A stretch of 64,000 bases of DNA from Brevibacillus brevis NBRC 100599. Lineage in GTDB: Bacteria > Bacillota > Bacilli > Brevibacillales > Brevibacillaceae. The position numbers and the translations under genes are program-made. Location: NCBI RefSeq assembly GCF_000010165.1, contig NC_012491.1, forward strand, positions 2,983,501 through 3,047,500, in the 5' to 3' direction. Under the pieces are notes generated by a model. That model was not told the DNA's origin and did not search any database. It worked only from the letters and a program-made list of their open reading frames with translations. Positions 1 to 9,546 of this stretch are shown here, piece by piece (positions within the stretch are counted from its first letter, which is position 1; each line of letters begins with the position of its first letter).

Positions 1-1338
1 TCCTACTCCATTTCGGAAGATGGGAAGACATGGACATTTCGCATTCGCCAAGGCGTTACCTTTCATGATGGGACACCGCTCACTGCACAGGCGTACAAGC
101 GAACATTTGAGCGGGCCATGTCTCCGGAAATCGCTCCGAAAGGCGTAGGCATGGTTCTTGGTATCATCCAATCAATCAAAACACCAGATGATCAGACCCT
201 GATTTTGGAGTTAAATGAACCGTCTGCCACGCTCCTCACCTATTTCACTTCCGCTAGCTGGATGCAGCCGCTCTCGGTGGACGCGGTGCAAAAGTTTGGG
301 GACCAATACGGAAGGAATCCGGTCGGTGTCGGTCCATGGAAGATGGAGAGCTGGAAATCAGGAGATTCGATCACGTTGATACAAAATGATGCCTATCGCT
401 GGGCACCGCCCTCCTTTCAAAATCAAGGGCCAGTGAGGCCGGACAAATTAGTTCTGAAATTGATTCGAAATCCGCAAACGGCTGTCGCTGCTTTGGAAAG
501 TGGAACCGTCGACATCGCTGATCTGCCTGCAAAAGACGCAAAGAAATTCAAGAACAACAATCGTTTTACCGTACTTGAGCAGACAAAGCGCGGCTTGGGG
601 CTGTTTGTCGAGCTGAACTTGAATAACGAGATTTTACAAGGTAAAAACGTACGCAAAGCGTTGCAAATGGCAGTTAAGAAAGAGGCTATCGTGCAGTCGC
701 ATCTGCAAGGCGAAGGAATTGTTGCAGATGGTCCGCTGCCTGCCAATTTGTTCGGATACGATCCATCCATTGCCCACTATGCATACAAATACAACCCCGA
801 GGAAGCGGTGAAGCTCCTGGAAGAGGCCGGATGGAAACTGAATGCACAAGGGATAAGGGAGAAAGCAGGAAAACCGCTTCATCTCGAATTGTTGAGTATG
901 GAAGTGTGGTCTCAACCTGCCCAGTTGATGCAAGGAATGTTTAAAGCGATTGGAGTAGACGTAAAAATCATTACTCTGGAAGGCAGCGCAGTCGACCAGC
1001 TAACGGCTGCTGGCACATTTGACTTGGCGCTTGACGGATACGTCGCTGATGACCCTGATATCTTGTTTCCGTTCATGCATTCGAGTCAGATCGGTGGGAT
1101 GAATCGTTCAGCCATCCATGACAAAACGATCGATTCCTTGCTGGAAAAGGGACAGGTGACGATGAAGAGCGACGATAGAGCAAAAATCTACGAAGATATT
1201 CAGAAGCGCTCTGTGGAGGAGGCTTTTTGGATTCCCATTTACACGGAAAAACGGTTTGTCGTGGTAAACAACCGTGTTCAAGGACTCATGCTTGATCCAT
1301 CCGGACTGAAATTGTATCAGGACGTGTGGGTTAAGTAA
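1..1338 (+). CDS. Peptide ABC transporter solute-binding protein (5' end missing)
   Basis: The frame is open from base 1 and ends at TAA 1336-1338, so the protein (445 residues seen) lacks its N-terminus and signal peptide. The first visible residues include the stretch FRIRQGVTFHDGTPL, typical of family 5 extracellular solute-binding proteins for di- and oligopeptides (SBP_bac_5). The protein would sit outside the membrane as a lipoprotein and hand peptides to the permeases encoded at 2707-4540. The next gene starts 32 bp downstream and the whole set lies on one strand, so it is the first visible gene of an operon. The ligand cannot be read from the sequence; the neighbouring serine hydrolase and dapF suggest cell-wall peptides, which is inference. 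Confidence 0.9.
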   Translation, partial: SYSISEDGKTWTFRIRQGVTFHDGTPLTAQAYKRTFERAMSPEIAPKGVGMVLGIIQSIKTPDDQTLILELNEPSATLLTYFTSASWMQPLSVDAVQKFGDQYGRNPVGVGPWKMESWKSGDSITLIQNDAYRWAPPSFQNQGPVRPDKLVLKLIRNPQTAVAALESGTVDIADLPAKDAKKFKNNNRFTVLEQTKRGLGLFVELNLNNEILQGKNVRKALQMAVKKEAIVQSHLQGEGIVADGPLPANLFGYDPSIAHYAYKYNPEEAVKLLEEAGWKLNAQGIREKAGKPLHLELLSMEVWSQPAQLMQGMFKAIGVDVKIITLEGSAVDQLTAAGTFDLALDGYVADDPDILFPFMHSSQIGGMNRSAIHDKTIDSLLEKGQVTMKSDDRAKIYEDIQKRSVEEAFWIPIYTEKRFVVVNNRVQGLMLDPSGLKLYQDVWVK

Positions 1339-1369
1339 GCGCGGAAACAAAAAACAAGGAGAACAAGTC

Positions 1370-2671
1370 ATGAACAGTCAGGAATGGATCGCGAGTTATG
1401 AGGAGTTTGTCCGAGAAACCATGATGGAAAGGAAGGTGCCTGGAGCTGCAATTGGAGTGGCCAAAGACGGACAGCTCGTTTATGCCAAAGGCTTCGGCTA
1501 TCGTGATGCCGAGCAAGGTCAGGTAGCGACAGTTGATACTTTGTTCGGAATCGCTTCAATTACGAAATCGTTTACCGCTATTGCGATCATGCAGCTACAG
1601 GAAGCCGGAAAACTGACGGTTGCCGATCCTGTTTCCCGCTTTTTGCCAGAGTTTCATGTGAAAACGGGAAGTGGAACGGAGGCAATTACCATTCACAACT
1701 TTCTAACCCATTCCTCCGGTTTGCCACCATTATCTTGCGTCGATGAAGCACTCAAGATTGGGATGAACACCTATGAGGAATTGATGACCTATATGGCTCA
1801 ACTGGAATTTCCTATATTGGGCGCACCAGGTACGGAGTTCAGTTATTCCAATGATTGCTATACGCTACTGGGAGCCATTATTGAGCGGGCAAGTGGCAAG
1901 CCATATTCGACGTATGTGAAGGAGCATATTCTCCAACCAGCGGGAATGCAGCATAGTTGCTTTTCTTTGGCGGAGTTGCACGGGTACGAGGATAGAACAC
2001 CACTATTTGAGACACCGCCGTTTCAATCATCTGGCGGATTAAAATCAACGCTCACCGACATGATGAGATACACCGAGCTGTTTCGAACGAAAGGTTTGAT
2101 TGGCAAGGAACGAATTCTTCGCACGGAAAGTGTACAGCAGATGACCACCCCTTATTTCCGATGTGAACATAACCAATATTACGGGTATGGTATAGCGATT
2201 ACACCCAATTTCTACGGTGCTGTGATGCTGGGCCATAGCGGCAGCGAGAAAGGGATCCAAGCCTACATGAGCATTATCCCCGAGAACGGATTAGCTGCCG
2301 TAGCCCTCACCAATCTCAGCGGTTCGCCAGCCCCCGCATTGGCACATGGGACGTTTCACTGCCTCGAGAATCGTCCGGCGAAATCAACGCATGTCACCTA
2401 TAAGGAATATGACCTCCCGCCAGATCGTCTGCTTGAATATGCGGGCGAGTACGGCTCTATGGAAGGAATTCATCTTCAGGTAAGCGTGGATGCAGGCACG
2501 CTGATTGTAACGATCGATCATTCGGACTCATTCTCTTTAAAAGCTATAGATGAAGACGTTTTTCTCACGAATGTTGAAGGGTCGGATCAAACCGTACGCT
2601 TTATACGAGACGGGAGTCAAACGGTCATTCGCATGATGGGCTCCTATCGCCAAATTCCCAAGCGAGTTTAG
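1370..2671 (+). CDS. Serine hydrolase of the beta-lactamase / D-aminopeptidase family
   Basis: 433 residues. The three motifs of the class C beta-lactamase-like fold (PF00144) are visible: S63-I-T-K66 (nucleophile and general base), Y159-S-N161 and H289-S-G. Members act as DD-peptidases, D-aminopeptidases or esterases; sequence alone does not separate these. No clear signal peptide is seen, so a cytoplasmic role is likely. AAGGAG lies just upstream of ATG 1370. The gene sits between the solute-binding protein and the permeases of a peptide importer, which suggests that it processes an imported peptide, perhaps a muropeptide containing D-residues (inference). The C-terminal 80 or so residues after the hydrolase fold form a small beta-rich extension common in this family. 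Confidence 0.85.
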   Translation: MNSQEWIASYEEFVRETMMERKVPGAAIGVAKDGQLVYAKGFGYRDAEQGQVATVDTLFGIASITKSFTAIAIMQLQEAGKLTVADPVSRFLPEFHVKTGSGTEAITIHNFLTHSSGLPPLSCVDEALKIGMNTYEELMTYMAQLEFPILGAPGTEFSYSNDCYTLLGAIIERASGKPYSTYVKEHILQPAGMQHSCFSLAELHGYEDRTPLFETPPFQSSGGLKSTLTDMMRYTELFRTKGLIGKERILRTESVQQMTTPYFRCEHNQYYGYGIAITPNFYGAVMLGHSGSEKGIQAYMSIIPENGLAAVALTNLSGSPAPALAHGTFHCLENRPAKSTHVTYKEYDLPPDRLLEYAGEYGSMEGIHLQVSVDAGTLIVTIDHSDSFSLKAIDEDVFLTNVEGSDQTVRFIRDGSQTVIRMMGSYRQIPKRV

Positions 2672-2706
2672 CCATACGCATTCTAGAAGAGAGGAGTGAA
2701 CCAATC

Positions 2707-3645
2707 ATGAAACAGTATTTTTTGAATCGGATGCTATCAGGAGTGATTGTCCTCCTCGGCATTTCCATCTTTTCGTTTGCGCTCGTTCATTTTATTCCTG
2801 GAGATCCGGTACGGATCATGTTAGGGGAAAAGGCTACAAAAGCACAAGTGGAACAGTTACGTGAACAAATGGGGCTAAATCAGCCCCTTCCACATCAGTA
2901 CCTGACCTACATGGAAAAAGTCATCCAAGGGGATTTCGGAAATTCCTTACAAACGGAAAGACCTGTCATCGTGGAAATAATGGAACGGTTTCCAGCAACG
3001 GTCAAGCTAGCCTTCGCTGGAATTGGCATCGCGGTCGTCATTGGTTTAACGATGGGAATGATCGCAGCGAAATACAAGAATACGTTCTTGGACTTTATGC
3101 TGATGGCGGCAGCATCGATTGGATTATCGCTACCGAGCTTCTGGCTGGGCTTACTCGTCATCATGTTCTTTTCCGTTCAATTAGGCTGGTTTCCAATCGC
3201 GGGTGGTACGGGATGGAAGGATCTTGTTTTGCCTGCTTGTACCTTGGGCGTATTGTCTTCCGCGATGATCAGCCGACTGACGCGTTCAGGTATGGTCGAA
3301 GTGCTTTCCCATGATTACATTCGAACGGCACGGGCCAAGGGATTGAGGGAGTCGATCATCCTATTCCGACACGCCTTGTGCAATGTCATGATTCCTGTTG
3401 TTACAGTGGTAGGCTTGCAAATCGCAACTCTACTGGGCGGGGCAGTTATCATCGAACAAGTGTTCAACTGGCCTGGAATCGGCACATTAGCTATCCGTGC
3501 GATTTCAGCCCGTGATTTTCCGATGATTCAGGGCATTGTGTTGCTGATGGGCTTTGTCTACGTCGTGGTAAATATGATGGTCGATCTCCTTTATGGTTTG
3601 ATTGATCCGCGTGTCGACCTCATTACAGAAAAGGAGGGGCGGTAA
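2707..3645 (+). CDS. Peptide ABC transporter permease (DppB/OppB type)
   Basis: 312 residues, the usual length of DppB/OppB. The N-terminus has the family stretch ALVHFIPGDP after a first membrane helix, and about six membrane segments are visible. The cytoplasmic EAA-type loop that contacts the ATPase is at about residues 197-225 (DYIRTARAKGLRESI). It pairs with the permease encoded immediately downstream to form the channel of the peptide importer. A GAGAGGAG ribosome binding site precedes ATG 2707. Confidence 0.93.
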   Translation: MKQYFLNRMLSGVIVLLGISIFSFALVHFIPGDPVRIMLGEKATKAQVEQLREQMGLNQPLPHQYLTYMEKVIQGDFGNSLQTERPVIVEIMERFPATVKLAFAGIGIAVVIGLTMGMIAAKYKNTFLDFMLMAAASIGLSLPSFWLGLLVIMFFSVQLGWFPIAGGTGWKDLVLPACTLGVLSSAMISRLTRSGMVEVLSHDYIRTARAKGLRESIILFRHALCNVMIPVVTVVGLQIATLLGGAVIIEQVFNWPGIGTLAIRAISARDFPMIQGIVLLMGFVYVVVNMMVDLLYGLIDPRVDLITEKEGR

Positions 3646-3646
3646 C

Positions 3647-4540
3647 TTGAATGAGGGGAGCAAAACCGTCGCAGATGGGGTGACGCATGCCAAATTCCCG
3701 ATTTTCCCCAAGCTTGCCTTTTGGGGAAAAATGAAGAAACAACGAGCAGCAAAACTAAGCTTGGTGGTGCTTTTACTCATTTCTGCGATCGGAATTGTCG
3801 GGCCTTGGATTGCTCCTTATGACCCTACTGAAAGTAATTACGAAGCCTTTTTGCAAGGCCCGTCTGCCAAGCATGTTCTCGGAACGGATGCGATCGGCCG
3901 CGATTTGTTTTCCCGTATTTTATACGGAACGCGCGTTACTCTTGTGGTTGCTGTCATGGCGGTCGGCATCACAGTAGTGGCAGGAACGATGATTGGGGTC
4001 ATCAGTGCGTATGTGGGAGGATTCATTGATCATCTGCTCATGCGGATCATGGATATTTTGCTCGCCTTGCCGGGGATCATTTTGGCCTTGGCCATTGTCG
4101 CGGCGCTTGGACCGAGTCAAACCAATGCGATGATCGCAATCGGCATTTCTTCGATTCCTAGCTTTGCACGTCTGATCAGGGCAGCGACGCTCGTGATCAT
4201 GTCGTCTGGATATGTGGAAGCCAGCAGATCGATCGGGACGCCGAGTTGGTGGATCATTCTTTTCCAGGTTCTCCCCAATATTACGAATGTATTGTTCGTT
4301 TACATGACACTGTTCGTCGGGGGAGCGATTCTCGATACGGCTGCATTGGGCTTTATCGGCTTGGGCGCGCAGCCGCCGACTCCCGAATGGGGGACCATGT
4401 TGAATGAAGGAAAGGATTATTTGTCCGATGCATGGTGGCTTGCGATATACCCAGGATTGGCCATCACCATTGTCGTGTTGGCAGTAAACCGGCTGGGAGA
4501 TGCCTTACGTGATATTTTTGATCCTCGTACGCAAAAGTAA
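3647..4540 (+). CDS. Peptide ABC transporter permease (DppC/OppC type), TTG start
   Basis: 297 residues from TTG 3647. This start is preferred because AAGGAGGGG (3631-3639) lies 7 bp upstream and the preceding permease stops at 3645; an in-frame ATG at 3602 would overlap that gene by 44 bp and has no ribosome binding site. The protein has the DppC features: a cytoplasmic N-terminal extension, a first helix around IGIVGPWIAPYDP, the LGTDAIGRDLFSR stretch, about six membrane helices, and an EAA loop (GYVEASRSIGTPSWWII). It is the second channel subunit of the peptide importer. Confidence 0.92.
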   Translation: MNEGSKTVADGVTHAKFPIFPKLAFWGKMKKQRAAKLSLVVLLLISAIGIVGPWIAPYDPTESNYEAFLQGPSAKHVLGTDAIGRDLFSRILYGTRVTLVVAVMAVGITVVAGTMIGVISAYVGGFIDHLLMRIMDILLALPGIILALAIVAALGPSQTNAMIAIGISSIPSFARLIRAATLVIMSSGYVEASRSIGTPSWWIILFQVLPNITNVLFVYMTLFVGGAILDTAALGFIGLGAQPPTPEWGTMLNEGKDYLSDAWWLAIYPGLAITIVVLAVNRLGDALRDIFDPRTQK

Positions 4541-4576
4541 AAGGGCAATGAGAGGATTGGAGGGGGGACTCCGTTT

Positions 4577-5572
4577 ATGGACAATGTATTGGAAGTGACA
4601 GGGCTGACAACCCGGTTCACGAAGGAGTCGGGAACGATTACGGTCGTTGATCAGCTTGATTTACATGTAAAAAAAGGGGAGACGCTGGGAATCGTTGGAG
4701 AGTCGGGGTGTGGCAAGAGCGCCACTTCGCTCTCGCTCATGCGACTGTTGGACAATAATGCCACTTTGACTGGAAGCATTCGATTCAACGGGAAAGAAGT
4801 GCTTGCGCTGAGTGAAGCCGAGATGCGAAGTCTCAGAGGCAAGGAAATGGCGATGATTTTTCAGGAACCGATGCATTCGTTAAATCCGGTGTTGACGATC
4901 GGCCGGCAAATCAGTGAGGTACTGCACGAGCATGAGGGTGAAAGCAAGGCGGCGGTAAAGCAACGGGTACTGGATTTGCTTACCGTGGTGGGCATCTCCC
5001 GAGCAGAAGAGATTTACAGGGATTACCCGCACCGTTTGTCAGGAGGAATGAGGCAGCGGGTGATGATTGCAATGGCGATCGCATGCAATCCGTCATTACT
5101 GATCGCTGATGAACCGACGACCGCACTGGATGTGACCATTCAAGCGCAAATCTTGAATCTGATCAAAAAAATCAGAAGGGATATCGGCATGTCAGTGATC
5201 ATGATTACGCATGATTTAGGGGTGATCGCTGAAGTGTGCGACCGCGTCATGGTGATGTATGCGGGACAAGCGATTGAAACAGCGGACGTCCGGTCGTTGC
5301 TGCGCAATCCGAAGCACCCGTACACCGTAGGTTTGCTCCAATCGACACCAAGGCAACGCGCAAAGAGGCTTCACAGCATAAAAGGTAGTGTGCCGACACC
5401 GGAAAACAAACCCAATGGGTGCAGGTTTGCCCCGCGATGCGATCGAGCGATGGCGATATGTTGGGAGCAGAATCCTGAGCTTCGTCCAGTGGATCAGTAT
5501 TCTTCCTGTCGATGCTGGTTATTTACCCAAGACAAGGGGCATGTACCGGAAGGCTCGGTGGTAGGTGGATGA
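4577..5572 (+). CDS. Peptide ABC transporter ATPase (DppD/OppD type)
   Basis: 331 residues. Walker A is GESGCGKS at 41-48; the ABC signature is LSGGMRQRV, Walker B is LLIADEP, and the switch histidine lies in MITHDLG. The C-terminal oligopeptide-transporter extension is present with the cysteine pair [25 protein letters not shown] site stands upstream of ATG 4577. It energises the importer together with the next gene, whose ATG overlaps this gene's stop codon (ATGA at 5569-5572), so the two are translationally coupled. Confidence 0.94.
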   Translation: MDNVLEVTGLTTRFTKESGTITVVDQLDLHVKKGETLGIVGESGCGKSATSLSLMRLLDNNATLTGSIRFNGKEVLALSEAEMRSLRGKEMAMIFQEPMHSLNPVLTIGRQISEVLHEHEGESKAAVKQRVLDLLTVVGISRAEEIYRDYPHRLSGGMRQRVMIAMAIACNPSLLIADEPTTALDVTIQAQILNLIKKIRRDIGMSVIMITHDLGVIAEVCDRVMVMYAGQAIETADVRSLLRNPKHPYTVGLLQSTPRQRAKRLHSIKGSVPTPENKPNGCRFAPRCDRAMAICWEQNPELRPVDQYSSCRCWLFTQDKGHVPEGSVVGG

Positions 5573-6540
5573 CGACTCCAATCCTGGAAGTGAAAGGGCT
5601 ACGCAAGCAGTTTCGCATGAAAAAAGGGTGGCTTCAACAACCGCATGATGTTCATGCTCTAAACGGGATTGATGTTAGCGTCTATGAAGGAGAAACGCTG
5701 GGGATTGTCGGGGAGTCAGGCTGCGGAAAGTCTACATTGGGAAAATGTATTCTGCGTTTGCTGGAGCCCTTCCAAGGCGAGATTCGTTTCCAAGGGAACG
5801 AAATAGGTAAAATGAACAAAAATGAAATGCGTGCAGTTAGGCGAAATATGCAAATGGTTTTTCAAAATCCATTTGAAACATTGAACCCGAAACTAACGAT
5901 CGGGCACATCTTGATGGAGCCGCTGATTTCGCACCGTATTCCCCGGGAGCAGCGACAAGCGCTATTGGAAGAAACGATTGAGATTGTCGGTATGAGCAAG
6001 CAGCATCTATCTCGCTATCCTCATGAATTTTCCGGAGGGCAAAGACAACGAATTGGCATCGCCCGTGCTCTGATTCTTCGGCCAAAGCTGATTATTGCAG
6101 ATGAGCCCGTCTCCGCACTAGATGTGTCAATTCAATCGCAAATCCTTAATTTGCTACAGGATTTGCAAGAACAATTTTCCTTGACGTATGTCTTCATTTC
6201 GCATGATTTGAGCGTAGTAGAGCACATTGCCGATAAAGTGGCGGTCATGTATTTAGGTGAAATTATCGAGTATGCCGAGAAAGAAAAGCTGTTCGGACGA
6301 CCGCTGCATCCCTATACACAAGCATTGCTTTCAGCTAAACCCATTACCGATCCTGATGATACGCGAGAGCAAATTGTGTTGTCAGGAGAACTCCCGTCTC
6401 CGTCTAAGCCACCGGAGGGATGTAAATTCCATCCGCGCTGTCGTTCCAGCATGGAAATATGCAAAGTCGAGTTGCCAAAGCTGCGTGAAATAGAAGGGCA
6501 ATCGGTCGCGTGTCATCTCTATCAATCATGTCTTTCTTAA
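5569..6540 (+). CDS. Peptide ABC transporter ATPase (DppF/OppF type)
   Basis: 323 residues from ATG 5569, which overlaps the stop of the preceding ATPase gene. An upstream in-frame GTG-type start at 5512 would lie deep in the previous gene and is not needed. Walker A is GESGCGKS at 48-55, the signature is FSGGQRQRI, Walker B is LIIADEPVSALD, and the C-terminal extension has GCKFHPRCRSSMEIC. It is the second nucleotide-binding subunit of the importer. A hairpin (6550-6578) lies directly after its stop, before dapF. Confidence 0.94.
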   Translation: MTTPILEVKGLRKQFRMKKGWLQQPHDVHALNGIDVSVYEGETLGIVGESGCGKSTLGKCILRLLEPFQGEIRFQGNEIGKMNKNEMRAVRRNMQMVFQNPFETLNPKLTIGHILMEPLISHRIPREQRQALLEETIEIVGMSKQHLSRYPHEFSGGQRQRIGIARALILRPKLIIADEPVSALDVSIQSQILNLLQDLQEQFSLTYVFISHDLSVVEHIADKVAVMYLGEIIEYAEKEKLFGRPLHPYTQALLSAKPITDPDDTREQIVLSGELPSPSKPPEGCKFHPRCRSSMEICKVELPKLREIEGQSVACHLYQSCLS

Positions 6541-6549
6541 ATCAGAGTG

Positions 6550-6578
6550 ACTGCTCCCAGTCCATCCTGTGGAGCAGT
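6550..6578 (+). terminator. Hairpin between the importer ATPase and dapF
   Basis: ACTGCTCC (6550-6557) and GGAGCAGT (6571-6578) form a perfect 8-bp stem around a 13-nt loop. No T-run follows, so it may be an attenuator or an mRNA-stabilising hairpin rather than a true terminator. Confidence 0.35.
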
Positions 6579-6621
6579 TGCTTGGATGAAAACACTACAT
6601 CGGATAATCAGGGGGAGAGTA

Positions 6622-7464
6622 ATGTTTGAACGTGGGATCCCGTTTAAAAAAATGAATGGCTGTGGCAACGACTTTATTGTAGTAGACAATCGCGATGGCC
6701 TGTTGAACGAGGTTGCACTTTCAGCCTTTGTCCAAAATGTATGCAGGCGAGGAGCTTCAATCGGTGCGGATGGGTTCATGCTGCTGGAGAACTCCAACAT
6801 CGCTGATTTTAAGATGAGGTATTTTAACGCAGATGGCAGTGAAGGAGAAATGTGCGGCAACGGTGCAAGGTGCATGTCGCGCTTTGCTTACCACATCGGA
6901 GCAGCCGAAACGAAGATGAGCTTCGAAACGATGGCCGGCATCTATCAGGCAGAGCTCAATCAGAACAGCGTGAAGGTCAAGTTCCCGGACGTTCCATTGC
7001 AAGCGCTGAAGCTGAATCAACCATATGAGTGGGACGGACCAAGCGGCGTCTACCACTATGGTGTTGTCGGCGTTCCCCACACGGTCTGGTTTGTGGAAAA
7101 TGTTATCGCGATAGCGGACGACCAGCTCAGAGAATGGGGACGGATGGTCAGAAATGATCTGCAGCAGTTTCCCAATGGTACCAATGTTAATTTTGTGGAA
7201 CGGATTGATAGGCAAACGCTTAGCATCAGAACCTATGAACGCGGAGTAGAAGCAGAGACCTACGCGTGCGGTTCCGGATCGACAGCTGCAGCCATCATTG
7301 CCGGTATTTTAGGACATGTAGACACCCCTGTGAACCTACTTACTCGAGGGGGACCACTTAAAATTTCTTGCCATCTTACAGATTATGCTGCCGAATCCGT
7401 TTACTTGGAAGGCAACTCAATGCTGGTAGCAGAAGGATATTTGTTGCCCGATGCATGGACATGA
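6622..7464 (+). CDS. dapF: Diaminopimelate epimerase
   Basis: 280 residues, the usual length. It interconverts LL- and meso-diaminopimelate in lysine and peptidoglycan synthesis. The two catalytic cysteines are C78 in GEMCGNGARC and C216 in TYACGSGSTAAA, and the N-terminal MNGCGNDFIVVDN is diagnostic. ATG 6622 is chosen because GGGGGAGAG ends just before it; the longer frame from 6547 runs through the upstream hairpin. Its place directly behind a peptide importer is unusual for the biosynthetic gene and suggests use in recycling imported cell-wall peptides. Whether it is the only dapF of the genome cannot be seen here. Confidence 0.92.
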   Translation: MFERGIPFKKMNGCGNDFIVVDNRDGLLNEVALSAFVQNVCRRGASIGADGFMLLENSNIADFKMRYFNADGSEGEMCGNGARCMSRFAYHIGAAETKMSFETMAGIYQAELNQNSVKVKFPDVPLQALKLNQPYEWDGPSGVYHYGVVGVPHTVWFVENVIAIADDQLREWGRMVRNDLQQFPNGTNVNFVERIDRQTLSIRTYERGVEAETYACGSGSTAAAIIAGILGHVDTPVNLLTRGGPLKISCHLTDYAAESVYLEGNSMLVAEGYLLPDAWT

Positions 7465-7622
7465 GAACGCCCCACATCCGATTCCCTTTTCGATAGCTTG
7501 AGCATGCACGCATTGGTACCTATCGCTAATGAAGTGAGCTGTTTTTATACTACGAATAAGACATAAGATGACATATTTAAAGGTCTAAAATGGGTGGAGA
7601 TCAACGAAAGGGGTAACCACTC

Positions 7623-8183
7623 ATGAGACGAAGAGTCATATTAGATTTAGCTGTTACGTTAGATGGGTTTATTGAAGGGAAAAATGGAGAAGTTGATTGG
7701 TGCATAATGGACGCTGAAATGGGGTTTGTTCATTTCTTACATCAAATCGACACGATTCTTTATGGAAGAAAAAGTTATGATTTATGGGGGCAATATACGC
7801 CGGAAAATGAACATACGGATACGGAAAAAGAGATTTGGGGATTGGTTCATCGTAAAGAAAAATATGTGTTTTCCAAGACACAGAAAGGGACTGATCATAA
7901 AGCAATATTCATTAACGATAATATTCTTGAAGAAGTAAATCTCCTAAAGAATAAGCCCGGAAAAGACATCTGGTTATATGGTGGAGCCAGTCTTATTACA
8001 ACATTTATCAGTTTAGAGCTTGTAGATGAATTTCGATTATCTGTTCACCCTGTTATTTTGGGAGAAGGAAAGCCGTTGTTTATGGATATAAAACAGAGGT
8101 TGAATTTGAGTTTGGTGAATACCAAAACGCTCTCCTCTGGCGTTGTGCAACTCATCTATCAAAGCATTAGGCCAATCGATTGA
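7623..8183 (+). CDS. Dihydrofolate reductase-like protein (RibD C-terminal family)
   Basis: 186 residues. The N-terminal RRVILDLAVTLDGFIEG and the later WLYGGASLI and HPVILGEGKPLF stretches are typical of the RibD_C family of NADPH-binding reductase-like proteins (YyaP/YwjB type). These small proteins are widespread in Firmicutes and mostly uncharacterised; activity as a folate reductase should not be assumed. AAAGGGG precedes ATG 7623. It stands alone between dapF and pepT and is more AT-rich than its neighbours, which may mean separate acquisition (inference). Confidence 0.8.
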   Translation: MRRRVILDLAVTLDGFIEGKNGEVDWCIMDAEMGFVHFLHQIDTILYGRKSYDLWGQYTPENEHTDTEKEIWGLVHRKEKYVFSKTQKGTDHKAIFINDNILEEVNLLKNKPGKDIWLYGGASLITTFISLELVDEFRLSVHPVILGEGKPLFMDIKQRLNLSLVNTKTLSSGVVQLIYQSIRPID

Positions 8184-8222
8184 AGAATCGATGGGGATCG
8201 TGGTAGAATTTGTCACGAGATT

Positions 8223-8241
8223 ACCTCTTTTTAGAAGAGGT
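8223..8241 (+). promoter_or_regulatory. Small hairpin in the pepT leader
   Basis: ACCTCTT (8223-8229) and AAGAGGT (8235-8241) make a perfect 7-bp stem with a 5-nt loop, 33 bp before the pepT start. No T-run follows. Its role is unknown. Confidence 0.3.
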
Positions 8242-8273
8242 GTGACTAATTGTACTGGAGTTGAGATAAGACC

Positions 8274-9506
8274 ATGAAAACGGAGATCATAAATAGATTC
8301 ATCTCTTACGCACAAGTTGATACACAATCCGATGAAAATAGTGAAACGTGCCCTTCAACACCAGGACAACTAGTACTGGCCCAAATGCTTGTAGGCGAGC
8401 TGAAAGCTATAGGTATGCAGGAAGTTACGATGGATTCGAATGGCTATGTAATGGCAACCCTACCGTCCAATACAGACAAAGAAATTCCCACAATCGGTTT
8501 TCTCGCTCATATGGATACGGCTACCGATTTTACAGGCGCTGACGTGAAACCGCAAGTCATTGAAAATTATAACGGACAAGACATTGTCTTGAATGAAGCA
8601 CTGAATATTGTCCTTTCGCCGCAGGAGTTTCCCGAGCTGGCTGGCTACAAAGGCCACACCATAATCACAACAGACGGTACCACATTGCTTGGCGCTGATG
8701 ATAAAGCCGGTATTGCCGAGATCATGACCGCCATGGACTATCTGATTCGCCATCCAGAACTGAAACACGGGAAAGTAAGAGTAGCCTTCACCCCGGATGA
8801 AGAAATCGGCAGAGGCCCTGATAAATTTGATGTGTCCGCCTTCGACGCCGTATATGCCTATACGATGGATGGCGGTCCTCTTGGCGGGATCGAGTACGAG
8901 AGCTTTCATGCTGCGTCTGCCACCATTACCTGCAAAGGGACGAACGTTCACCCCGGATCGGCCAAAGGCAAAATGGTCAACGCTGCTAAAATAGCCATGG
9001 AGCTGCATGGAAAGCTGCCGGCTAATGAAACGACTGAGGAGACGGAAGGCTACGAAGGCTTCTACCATCTGTCTTCCATTCAAGGTGACGTCGAGCAAAC
9101 GCAGCTGCGTTATTTGATCCGGGATCACGATCGTAATCGGTTTCAGGAGAGAAAGTCTGAACTGGCTCGTATCGTAGAAGAGTTACAGAAAACATACGGA
9201 GAGAAGCGAATTGAGCTCGAAATCAAAGACGAATACTTCAACATGCGGGAAAAGATTGAGCCTGTCATGGAAGTAGTGGACATCGCCACGCAAGCACTAG
9301 AAAACCTCGGGATCGTGCCAAATATTCAACCGATTCGTGGTGGTACGGATGGCTCGCAGCTATCCTACATGGGGTTGCCAACTCCGAATATTTTCACAGG
9401 CGGGGAAAACTACCACGGACGGTTCGAGTATGTTTCCGTAGACAACATGATGCACGCTGTGAACACCATCATCGAAATCGTTAAGCTGTATGAGCAAAGA
9501 GCTTGA
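8274..9506 (+). CDS. pepT: Peptidase T (tripeptide aminopeptidase)
   Basis: 410 residues, the normal PepT length. This cytoplasmic dizinc M20 metallopeptidase removes the N-terminal residue of tripeptides. Metal-site motifs are visible: H79-M-D81 in AHMDTATDF, the GADDKAG aspartate near 142, and the catalytic and metal glutamates in TPDEEIGRG near 175. The C-terminal [12 protein letters not shown] and [13 protein letters not shown] are also typical. Start ATG 8274 follows a GGAG site. It fits functionally with the peptide importer upstream but is separated from it by more than 800 bp. Confidence 0.95.
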   Translation: MKTEIINRFISYAQVDTQSDENSETCPSTPGQLVLAQMLVGELKAIGMQEVTMDSNGYVMATLPSNTDKEIPTIGFLAHMDTATDFTGADVKPQVIENYNGQDIVLNEALNIVLSPQEFPELAGYKGHTIITTDGTTLLGADDKAGIAEIMTAMDYLIRHPELKHGKVRVAFTPDEEIGRGPDKFDVSAFDAVYAYTMDGGPLGGIEYESFHAASATITCKGTNVHPGSAKGKMVNAAKIAMELHGKLPANETTEETEGYEGFYHLSSIQGDVEQTQLRYLIRDHDRNRFQERKSELARIVEELQKTYGEKRIELEIKDEYFNMREKIEPVMEVVDIATQALENLGIVPNIQPIRGGTDGSQLSYMGLPTPNIFTGGENYHGRFEYVSVDNMMHAVNTIIEIVKLYEQRA

Positions 9507-9546
9507 TGGCGAGGTAGTCTTACGATGTAGTCAGGAGGAAGCGCCC

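Noticed and set aside
7465..7622. Gap between dapF and the reductase-like gene
   Set aside because: No convincing promoter, terminator or small gene was found in these 158 bp.
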